From assembly GCA_963853835.1 (NCBI GenBank), contig OY970823.1:48211808-48275807 (forward strand): a DNA stretch of 64,000 bases. The letters are read 5' to 3'. Shown here one piece after another: positions 44,736 through 55,144 of this stretch. This DNA is from Calendula officinalis (taxonomy: Eukaryota > Streptophyta > Magnoliopsida > Asterales > Asteraceae). The notes under the pieces are model-generated. The model was not told the origin of the DNA, did not search any database, and was given only the letters and a program-made list of their open reading frames with translations. Each line of letters opens with the position of its first letter. The first letter of the stretch is position 1. The position numbers were made by a program, and so were the translations under genes.

Positions 44736-47015
44736 CTATTCACTTATCTGGGCAAACCCTTCATTTATTTCAGCCCGGATTTCGGTGGAGGTCTTCTTGA
44801 GATCAGATTTTATATCAACCACCGAAATGGCTAAACAACTGACTTGATCGAAGATATTGAGTTGAGTTGAGTAGAGATAATCTGAAATGATGGAGGGGTT
44901 TTTCACACGCTGCTTCAAACGATCAGGAGAGTTCTCAAAATTTGTGTAAAATGTTTTTGCTGATATTGAGTTAGATCCACCTTTTTAGTTTGAGAGGAAG
45001 CCTGAGTCATTTCTTCATCCCGGATTCTGGATCCCTCTGATGAAGAAGCTCGGTCAGTGTAACCAGAGTCTGCAATGATCAGATCCTCTTTAGCAATCTG
45101 AAACACTTCTTTGCCAGAACAAGTTTCTTTGGATTTGGAAGCTGTTAATTTGGGAGAGTAATCATTTGGCTGTCCAAACATGGGAGTTCTATTGTTTGGT
45201 TTAAGCTTAACCCCATCGGGGAGAGCCTGAGCTGAAACTTGTTCTTCCAAGGCCCGTTTTATGAGATCAGATGACTTAAACCACGTGTTGCAAGTTTTCT
45301 GAAGAGCTTCATTTTTCTTAAGCAACGTCATATTACCTTTTCTTAGAATCTGACTGACATATTGAAGCCCGACTACCTTGAGTTTTGAAGCTTCTATCTT
45401 GGAAGATTCCTGTTTAAGCTTTTCTAATTCTTCTATTACTTCAGTTAGAGCAATTTCTAACTCAACGTGTCTACCATGAGTATTCACTAAATCTCGTGCC
45501 AATAATTTGAGTATAGATGGATTATCTTTAGGAGAATCTTCATCAGATGTTCGTACCTTTTTCGGAGTTTCAACTTCCCATTCACTTGAGAATGAAGATT
45601 ATGGAATATCGTATTCTTGATATTGTTTGAATAAGTGATGTTCTTCAGTCTCTTCAAATTTAGCCATCAGACATTTGCAGTCTTTGAGATTTTCTGACCT
45701 GGATTCAAATTTTTCTTCTATTGTAGCAAATAAACCTTTTATTGTATTCTTGCTTTTAATCACTTCTTCATCACTTGACTCAGAGTCACTTAACCATGTT
45801 TCAGAAGTTGCTTTTAGTGCTTTTGCATCTTTCTCAGCTTTGGCAATCTGAGCTTTCATATTTTGGTACTTCTTCTCAGTGTCTTCATATTTCTTCTTAT
45901 AATTTGATGAAGAGCTTGAACTTGATCTTTCCGGACCTGAATTTTCTTTGACTCTGCAGTCAGCTATGATATGACCCGTTCTTCCACACTTAAAACATAC
46001 CATTTCTCCTTTCTCATTTTGGCCTCCTGCTCTGTTTCGATTTAGAAATATTTTGTATCTTGTTGCTAGCAACGCCATACTTTCAGATAATTCTTTTACA
46101 TCATCACTTTCATAGCCGCCTGAGTTAGACTCTTGCTCTTCTAGGTCACCATCCTTAGCATCTTCATAGTGTTCATCATCAGCATCATTTGGATCGGCTA
46201 TGTTTTCAATTTTTGCTTTTAGAGCCCTTTGAGAGGATTCAGAAGAGCTTGCAATGAGTGCAGTGGAAGTGGGAGCCTCATTCAGATCATCATACATTTT
46301 GTTTTCATTTTCAAAGTTCATTAACATGCTGTAAACACTGCTCATATTCATATCTTTCATCTGACCAGAAGTTCTTAAAATAGTAGACATAATAGCCCAA
46401 TCCTTTGGAAGAATTTCCAAGAACTTGTATATCAGTTCCTGAACATCCTTGTTGATTCCAAACTCTCTTAACTCGTTTATCAGAATGGTGAACCTTCTAT
46501 ATTTCGATTCACCTCTGATAACTTTGAAAGCTTCTTTATTTCGATTAAACATGGCTTTCTTGCTAGCTTTAACTTCATCGGTTCCTTCATAGGACGTTAT
46601 CAAGATATCCCATATTTCTTTGGCAGCTCTACATTCTTTCACGGTGATAAGAATGTGATTTGGGAGGGACGTTTGAAGGAGGAACCTGATTTCAGCATCT
46701 AAAGATGCTAGCTTTTTTATCCGCCTCCGTCCATTGATCTTTGGGTTTAAATTCTTCAACGTCAGACATATCTTCTTCTTCATCTTCATCTTTATCATCT
46801 CCATCTTTATCATCTCCTTCCTTCTTCTTAATCTTTGAGATCGTTGTGCTTGGAACGAACATTTTTGGAATGTGTGGACCATTGATAAGAATATCTGGTC
46901 CCATATCATTTTGATGTTCGACAAAACCTAGTAAACGTATATTCCACATACCAAAATCATCATCGGTGAAAACATGGGAATTTGTCTTTGAACCAAGGTT
47001 CATTTGTGATAGTTT
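44736..47015 (-). pseudogene. Copia gag (SIRE-like) of the 19.2-kb element, main part
   Basis: Minus strand. After a TSD copy at 47015 the frame reads SQMNLGSKTNSHVFTDDDFG, then FGMWNIRLLGFVEHQND and an acidic/Lys-rich stretch. A one-base insertion in an A run near 46709-46714 shifts the frame; the next block LASLDAEIRFLLQTSL, KECRAAKEIWDILITSYEGT and FTILINELREFGINKDVQEL is the UBN2-type gag domain. A zinc knuckle CFKCGRTGHIIADC (CX2CX4HX4C) follows. A TAA at 45599-45601 interrupts, but the same frame stays open to 44915 with a coiled-coil region (VELEIALTEVIEELEKLKQE). The last ~60 codons (44918-44736) are in another frame. Three lesions, so gag is a pseudogene here. Confidence 0.78.
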
Positions 47016-48099
47016 TGTTGGAATTACGTGCACAGTTAGTCAACCTATGATGATACATCCATGCCTACGAAACACTTAAGGGTCACACCGGCGAGTGCAT
47101 GTAATACGAGCAATATATGCAATGATACTACGAAGAGGAATGATTCATAATAGTCATTATGAATCAGTTAAGTATTAAGTTAAGTTTAACTTATTACTAG
47201 ATTAGTTTAACTAACTAATTAATACAAGTATTTGTACATTTACTAGTTAAGTAAATATACAATGTGTTAATTAAAGAATATCCATGATATGATTTAAAGC
47301 TATTAAATCATATAGTGATTGGATAATATTATTGTCTAATTAATTATTAAGAGTATAAATACCAAGTATATATTTCGTGTACATTGTGTACGAAATATAT
47401 AAAGTGTATAATACTAATGCATTTGATAATTAAGTGTGACAATAATAACTAGTAAAATTATAAGGGATGAATGTGAAAAAAGGAAGTTTAATTAAGAAGT
47501 TGATCTTAATTAAACTATAAGGGTTTTAAGTGTAAGATCTTCTATTATATATAGAAGGCTTAAGGCTTAAACTTAATGCTTGATCCTTGCCTTACACCTC
47601 ACGAAATTATCCCCTCCCCTCCTCCTTGTTTCGGCTGAACACCAACACAAGAACACAAGCTTGTGTTCTTCGAGTTTCGAAGATCAAAATCGTTGCAAGT
47701 GATCATCTAGAGGATCGCTCGTCATGTTCATCATCAGTGTACTTACTTAAGCTAAACTAAGGTATGATTTATGGAACACTCTTTCTCCTCTTTCCCTCTT
47801 GTTCGATCGATTCCCAAGAACCCTAGGGTTCTTGGTTGAAGTCGACTAACACACACAAGCATTGTGTGTGTTCAAGTTTTTCGTACAAGGTTTCTTTCTT
47901 GTTAATCTAGTTTGATTTCCAAGTTCCTATAATCCTTTGGGGTTTAAGGATTAAGTTCAATCTCAGTTCCTCTTTTATGGATTGAACTAGCTAGTTGGTT
48001 TAACCGGTCAAGAACACCATCATGTTCTTACCAATATGGTTCGATCAAGTACACTAGGTGGTCGACCCAAGTGGTTGATCAGTGTTATGAAACCCTTCA
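47016..48099 (+). mobile_element. 5' LTR of the nested Copia
   Basis: 1,084 bp. It contains a TATA-like TTCTATTATATATAGAAGG at about 47540 and ends directly before the primer-binding site. Confidence 0.88.
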
Positions 48100-48229
48100 G
48101 TGGTATCAGAGAGGTGGTTTAGAAATCTAAACAAGATTAACAAAGTTTTGTTTGTTTAATTTCCAAGTTTTTTTTTACTTTTTTGTTCCTTCTTCTTTTT
48201 CTTCTCATGGATTTCGAAAAAGGGTAAGA

Positions 48230-48740
48230 ACCCTAGACCAAGAATATTAAACTAGTTTAGTTTAATTGGTCATAAGGATTCAACCCTAGTAATTTTCAAA
48301 AACCATGAAAGAACCCTAGGACCAAGAACATTAAACTAGTTTAGTTTAATTTGTCAAAAGGCTTCTTCCCCTAACCCTAGTAATTTCAAAAATTACAAAA
48401 ACCCTAGGATCAAGAATGTCAAAGTTTTTGGTCAAAAGGATTATTTCCTTATTATTTGATCTTCAAAATCTAGGACCAAGTATGTTAAACTAAGTTTTAG
48501 TTTAATTGGTCAAAAAAGATTCTTTCCAATTTCCCTAGATTTCGAAAATCATAAGGAGACTTGGACACCAAGTTTGTTAAACTAGTTTAGTTTAATTGGT
48601 GGAAAAGTTTCTTAGGCTTAAGGGAAATTTTTGAAACCCTAGATGTAACCTAGGACCAAGAACATTAAACTAGTTTAGTTTAATTGGTTAATAGGATTAA
48701 TCAAGAACATAATCTAGAACCTAGAAAGTTAAACAAGTTT
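48230..48740 (+). repeat. Degenerate tandem repeats in the nested Copia leader
   Basis: About six copies, 80-100 bp apart, of a block with ACCAAGAACATTAAACTAG and TTAGTTTAATTGGTCAAAAG, with CCCTAG between. Non-coding. Confidence 0.75.
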
Positions 48741-49185
48741 ATGTTTAATAAGGTTTGATTGTTGTTTTAATGAATTTATTAAAGCTAGTTCTATTAAATC
48801 TAGAAATCTAGACAAAGTTTTGTTTAGAAGATTTAAATGAATAAGTTTAAATAAAATTATTAAAGTTATAATCTATCCTAGAATTTAAACAAAGTTTAAT
48901 AATTGTTTGAATAGAATAAATTAGGATTAATCTTTAACTAAGATGTGTTACGCGTTATATTAATTAATTTAGTTAAGGATAAAAGAGAAGTGTTAATTTT
49001 AAAGTCTTAAAATTAACAATATGTATTTATATTATATTATATATAATTTTCGGCAATTTTTAAATATTTAAAAGTGATTTTAAAAGATAAAATAGTTTGT
49101 ACGTATTTTAATTAGTCTTAGTTAAAATACACATGTACAAATTAGGTATAATATTCTTATTAAGAATGTTATAAGGTTTTAAAGA

Positions 49186-49193
<8 letters not shown>

Positions 49194-49281
<88 letters not shown>
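49194..49281. repeat. (TA)n microsatellite
   Basis: About 43 TA units in the leader. The other pol-less Copia also has a (TA)n run in its leader. Confidence 0.95.
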
Positions 49282-49284
<3 letters not shown>

Positions 49285-50189
49285 AATACAAGATAAAATG
49301 GAACATTAAATATATATGTTATTTTGATCATTCAAGTTCCAATATTATGATAACTAGAAATTTGTATTAAGTTATAATTAAAACTAGAAATGTACAAAGT
49401 TGTAAACAACTAGAAATTGTACAAAGTAAGGTTTTATTATAATTAGATAATAATACGAAAGTTATAAATATTAGATTGTATAAAGTTATAAGTAATAATA
49501 ACTAGTTAATTATACAAAGTATATTACGTGTTACGTAAGGCACAAGATTATTGATCAAAGGGTTAAATAACATGGTAAATTTAAGAACTTATATTTAACT
49601 AAGTTTAAGTTGAATATAAGTATGGTTCAAGCAAACTAAGATTATTATATATAGCTTTTATATAATAAGATTATTAGTGTTCACCAAACTCAAACTAGTG
49701 ATTGTGTTCATGCTCAAATTCTATCATGGTTGGAATTAGTGGGAGCTACACAAGAAAATCGCATAGTTTATAAATGTGTCCCTAGACATATTTTGGAGAA
49801 TCTAATAAGTAGATGTTTAATTTTATTATTAAACATAGAAAAACTAGTTATGTTAAATTAGAGTTATGACTTGTGTTCGTAAGTCATAAAGAATTAAAAT
49901 CTCTATTTTAAAGTTTAACATAGGGTTTAAAGTTTTTCAAAGTAAATAAAACAAGTACGTTTTATAAAGATAAGGTTTTTCACAAAACTTAGTAATGTCT
50001 TCTTGTACACCTCGTTTTAAGGTCTACAAGTAAAATCGAACAAATTTAAAACTTATAGTTTTAAAGGTAATTTTAGAAAGGCGTCTTGTGGAATTAAGTA
50101 CACGAATCACAAGTTTTAAAATTAAGGATTAAAACTGGAATAAGGTTTAAGTTTAATTTAGACTTAAAGAAACCCAAGAAAATCTTAGA

Positions 50190-50640
50190 TCGAAGTACTA
50201 TCCATCTAATGGAACACCTCACCTGTTAAACGATATTCATATTGTAAGGAGAAAGAACCTTAGATATGGATTCAAATCATTGCGAGTGTTAGGGTGCGTA
50301 ATGTTCTGTGATAATCGGGAGTCCCGGCGCAGAGCATCGCATTGTCTTAGACGGTCTGATCTACTTTGGTGATAATCGGGAGTCCCGGCCCAAAAAAGTA
50401 CTTGAGTAGAATAAGCATACTAGACTTTATTGCAACTTAGAAATGTACAATTAAAATTGTACAAGGTTGTAATAAGTTATAAGTCTAAAAATTCTACGCC
50501 CCCTAGAAATCGTGTCAAGTCTTGATACGATGGGTAAGGATGTTACTTACCAGAAACAGCATGTCTCGTCAGGAAGTGCCCAAACCTTGCGTCGAGAATG
50601 TGATATATGGATCTTAGGCCTAAAATATTAATTATGGGTT
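50190..50640 (+). promoter_or_regulatory. Conserved leader block with two GATAATCGGGAGTC motifs
   Basis: Matches the minus-strand block 25082-24780: GGAACACCTCAC, ATTGTAAGGAGAAAGAACCT, GAGTGTTAGGGTGC, GATAATCGGGAGTCCCGG (twice, about 50313 and 50370) and CAAACCTTGC. Order and spacing are kept although LTRs differ. Function unknown. Confidence 0.6.
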
Positions 50641-50701
50641 TATAATATATTTTAGAGAATGTTTATTGATGATTACTAATTAAACTGGGTTTGATTTGTA
50701 G

Positions 50702-51507
50702 ATGGTAGAAACAAACACAACGATAAGCTACAACAAACTCTCGTGACGTTTCTTTCTAGGAAAGAAAGAATTAACTGGGTCAAATTTCCTTAATTGGAGA
50801 CATGATTTTAAGATCATGATCGGACAAGAGAGGGATAGGATTGACCGAGAAAGAAACGTATTGAAGTCCCCTCCCAAGGATGCAAAGAATGAACCAGGAC
50901 AAGCATTTTACGCTTGTAAGGCGTTCGCTTCTTGCAAGATGGCTAAAGGAACATCAGTGAGTGCACACGTCATGAAAATGAAAGTGCACGTCGATCACCT
51001 TGCTAGACTTGGTCACGTCATGCCATTGCAGTTAGCAGTTGACATTATACTCAACTCTTGTCCGATGACTACAAGTTCTTTGTAGCCAACTACAGCAAAC
51101 ACGATATGGATAAATCCATTTCCAAGCTACAATCCATGCTCGAGGCTGTTGAGTTGAATATTGGGACCAGTTCTAAAAGGGATCGCACAGTAACTGATGA
51201 TGGCGATGGAGAAAGGCAAAGTGGTAAAGGAAAGGGTAAAACCAATCCTAGCCAAGGAATGCTAGGTGGTAAAAGTGTTAAACATAAAGGAAAGAAGGTG
51301 AGACCCAACATAGCGAAGGCCGAGAATCGGTGCTTCAAGTGTGGAGAGGTCGGGCATTGGAAATTGGATTGTCCAAAGATTGCCGGTGGTGGAGGACTTG
51401 CTAGTTCTTCGGGTAACACCACTAAACTTCTAAATCACTTTAAATTAATTGTAAGGTATATTACGAGTACTCTAACCTTTTCAATCGTTTATTGCAGGAG
51501 GAAATGA
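50702..51507 (+). pseudogene. Copia gag of the nested element, broken
   Basis: ATG at 50702, right after TTTGTAG, opens MVETNTTISYNKLS, then an in-frame TGA; the frame continues with ELTGSNFLNWRHDFKIMIGQ and SVSAHVMKMKVHVDHLARLG, which are standard Copia gag blocks. Near 51058 the frame shifts and DDYKFFVANYSKHDMDKSIS and LQSMLEAVE follow, then a basic linker and a zinc knuckle CFKCGEVGHWKLDC. The normal protease and pol that would follow are missing. Two lesions at least. Confidence 0.8.
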
Positions 51508-53947
51508 AAAGTGATGGTAGCCTACATGAGATGGATCCCACTAGCACCAAGATTTTATGATTCAGTATTTTTCGTATGGATTCAGTAAAACAATTTTCGT
51601 TTTTAGTTTGTTTTTAAACAAAATTACAATTTTTATTTTATGATAAATTTTCGGTTTTAAGTTTATCATCATTGAATCCATGGTTGAATTATATTGTGTG
51701 TGCATGTGTGTTGATTACACTAGTCAAGTTTTATGACTAGATTATAAATCAAGTATTGACTTAATAATGATCTCATTGTTTATATTTGTTTGATTGTTGA
51801 ATAATATCTTAGAAGCTCAAATTACTTAGATACTAATTGTTAGAAAAGTTTTTCTAATATAAGTATTTAAGATTTTTTATGGAAACAACAAAGTTCAAAA
51901 GTACATTGAACTTATTTAAAACATCTTAAGTAATGGTTACTTATGATAGTAAGTTTTAAAGTATTAGTATTAATATAGTATGATTATATATTATATTGGA
52001 TATAATCAAGATAGACTTTAAAGAGTTCTTTCATACTTGTAACAAAGGAATTTAATGAAGTCATAATTCCCTAATAGGAATAATTGGATATTCGTATAAT
52101 CCAAGAGAAATGACTTAAACATTGAATGTACTCTTAAAAGGGTAGAACTATATTAAAGTATATAAGAATTAAAAGGTATTATTGCAAGTCTTGTACACTT
52201 GTAATAAATACAATATTTAATCAAGTCATAATTCCCTAATAGGAATAATGGATATTTGAGAAATCCAAGAAATGACTTTGGCATTAAATAAAGTTCTTAA
52301 ATGATACTAATATATTTAAGAATTGGAAGTATCGTTTCAAGTGTCTTATACTTGTTAGATACGTTGATCAATGAAATTAATGATTCCCTCAAAAGGAATA
52401 TTGGATATTCGCAAATCCAAAGGATGACTTTAGTAGAGTGATTAATTCGTAAAAGGTTAAACTATAAGATTTTGACTAGGTCAAAGTAATAGTTTAATTG
52501 ATGCTTAAATTCCATAAATTCAGTGGGAGCTATGACTAACGTATTCATTAGAGGTATTAATGAATATAGTAAGTTAGTAGGATATTAACAACAAAGTTTT
52601 ACCAAATCGTTAGCCAAAGAGTTAAGAGAAATAATAAATGATCGGTAATTAGACTATTGCAAACCTAATAGCGTGATCACAAGTCTTGTGATTAATTATT
52701 GCTTATCTAATAGGTTATTCGCACTCCAATGGATAACATAAGCATTTAAGGAAATTTCTTTAACTAGTAACAAGATATTTACAAATCAAGTAACTAAAAG
52801 AGGCTTTAGTTACAACGTGAATTTTATGAATTCAAGAACTAAGGAGTTATTTCCAATACTTCTATGTTTACCGAATTACATTAAAGGAAAGACTAGTATA
52901 TGTTCTAGAATGTTGCAAGAACAAAATCTAGAAAAGACAAAAATAATAGTGTTTTTCCAACACTTGTCTTATGTCTTTAGTTTAATAGGAATGACTAGAT
53001 TAGTGATAATGTTACAAGTAAAATTGTAAAAGTCATTAAGTAATCAACACGAACGAAAGGAATAAGTAATGATGCAATAATAATTCTGTATCTATGTCCA
53101 GTGAGGAATAATACATGAGTTAGTATCATTGTTATTCAAGACTTTGTATGTTTTACAATATCCATGAATAAATGTCTATTTATTCAAAAATATAATCTGT
53201 GACTACTCTTCTTGGTGGGAACCTTGATGGGGCGTTAACGTCATCGCGGTATTTGGTGGATATTCGAGTTTTCTCGAAGATAGCTACATCAAGTTTGTTG
53301 TGGACCAAATATCGGTGATATTCTGTTGGAGGCTCGACGAATATTGGATTGACCACCGTGACAATACTTCGTGGTTGAAAAGTTCAAAAGTATTGTTCAC
53401 TAGGATTGTCCTTAAGCCTGAGGTATTTGGTTTGGTATACAATGACTAATGTACTTTGGTTCGTCTTAGACAAGCCTGAAATATGGTTGTCATACGAGGC
53501 CTTACTGGGTACAGAGGAAGTTGTATTTTTTGAATCGAAATAACAAGATGGTAATTGCACCTCCTTTTAGGAGAGATATTTATGGGTCCTTTGACATGAT
53601 AAGAAAACTGGAAAGTGCATGGCCATGCCCAAACGAACTAATTTGTCCTTTTTCGTTTATCACAACAGTTTGAATCAAGAAGTCATGAAATGATTTCGAA
53701 TACGGGAGTTGATATTTTCTACCATGCTCGTATTCGTTATCACAAATATCGTGCTGCAAGGGATGAACCTAACAACGTTGCCCAAGAAGTAGACACAGGG
53801 TGTTCTTTACTAGGAGACGCTATTAATGAGTTTTTCAAAAACTATACCTGGGTTACATAAGCTGTTTTTATGGGTTTGGTTACCTACATGCCCATCTCGA
53901 AGGCCACTGTAGCTCGTGTCATTAAGATAAAGGTTACGAACTTGCAC
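51508..53947 (+). other. Nested Copia 3' interior without recognisable pol
   Basis: 2.4 kb of AT-rich sequence with diverged direct repeats (AATTCCCTAATAGGAATAAT blocks near 52060 and 52225; CCCTCAAAAGGAATATTGGA near 52383). No DTG protease, integrase HHCC or YVDD reverse-transcriptase motif was found, so pol is deleted or replaced. Confidence 0.6.
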
Positions 53948-53958
53948 AAGTGGGAGTC

Positions 53959-55070
53959 TGTTGGAATTATGTGCACAGTTAGTCAACCTATGATGATACA
54001 TCCATGCCTACGAAACACTTAAGGGTCACACCGATGAGTGCATGTAATACGAGCAAGATATGCAATGATACTACGAAGAGGAATGATTCATAATAGTCAT
54101 TATGAATCAGTTAAGTATTAAATTAAGCTTAACTTATTACTAGATTAGTTTAACTAACTAATTAATATAATTATTTTTACATTTACTAGTTGAGTAAATA
54201 TACATTGTGTTAATTAAAGATTATCCATGATATGATTTAAAGCTATTAAATCATATAGTGATTGGATAATATTATTGTCTAATTAATTATTAAGAGTATA
54301 AATATCAAGTATGTATTTCGTGTACATTATGTACGGAATATATAAGTGTATAATACTAATGCATTTGATAATTAAGTGTGACAATAATAACTAGTAAAAC
54401 TATAAGGGATGAATGTGTAAATAGGAAGTTTAATAAAGAAGTTGATCTTAATTAAACTACAAGGGTTTTAAGTGTAAGATCTTCTATTATATATAGAAGG
54501 CTTAAGGCTTAAACCTAATGCTAGATCCTTGCCTTACACCTCACGAAATTATCCCCTCCCCTCCTCCTTGTTTCGGCCGAACACCAACACAAGAACACAA
54601 GCTTGTGTTTTTCGTGTTTTTCGTTCGTTCTTCGTGTTCTTCGAGTTTCGAAGATCAAAATCGTTGCAAGTGATCATCTAGAGGATCGCTCGTCGTGTTC
54701 ATCATCTGTGTACTTACTTAAGCTAAACTAAGGTATGCTTTATGGAACACTCTTTCTCCTCTTTCCCTCTTGCTCGATCGATACCCAAGAACCCTAGGGC
54801 TCTTGGTTGAAGTCGACGAACACACACAGGCATTGTGTGTGTTCGAGTTTTTCATACAAGGTTTCTTTCTTGTTAATCTAGTTTGATTTCCAAGTTCCTA
54901 TAATCCTTTAGGGTTTAAGGATTAAGTTCAATCTCAGTTTCGCTTATAGGGATTGAACTAGCTAGTTGGTTTAACCGGTCAAGAACACCATCATGTTCTT
55001 ACCAGTATGGTTCGACCAAGTACACTAGGTGGTCGACCCAAGTGGTTGATCAGTGTTATGAAACCCTTCA
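53959..55070 (+). mobile_element. 3' LTR of the nested Copia
   Basis: 1,112 bp, preceded by the polypurine tract. It is longer than the 5' LTR mainly because of an insert around CGTGTTTTTCGTTCGTTC at about 54613. Confidence 0.88.
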
Positions 55071-55084
55071 AGTTTTTCACTCAT
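55071..55084 (-). pseudogene. First codons of the 19.2-kb element's gag
   Basis: Minus-strand ATG at 55084-55082 reads MSEKL and is cut by the nested Copia; the frame resumes at 47015 with SQMNLGSK. The two segments together define the host gag start. Confidence 0.7.
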
Positions 55085-55144
55085 TTTGATCAATAAGTAA
55101 GCAGATCAACAATTATGAATTAATTGTCCTGCTCTGATACAAAT

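Larger units (their letters stand above)
47016..55070 (+). mobile_element. Second pol-less Copia element (8.06 kb), nested in the gag of the 19.2-kb element
   Basis: Plus orientation. LTRs 47016-48099 and 53959-55070 (about 1.1 kb each, TGTTGGAATTA to ACCCTTCA) with a perfect 5-bp TSD, AGTTT (47011-47015, 55071-55075). PBS TGGTATCAGAGA at 48101-48112; polypurine tract AAGTGGGAGTC at 53948-53958. The interior has a 2.6-kb leader with tandem repeats, a broken gag (50702-51507) and 2.4 kb with no recognisable pol. It is inserted 14 nt into the host gag coding sequence. Confidence 0.88.
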
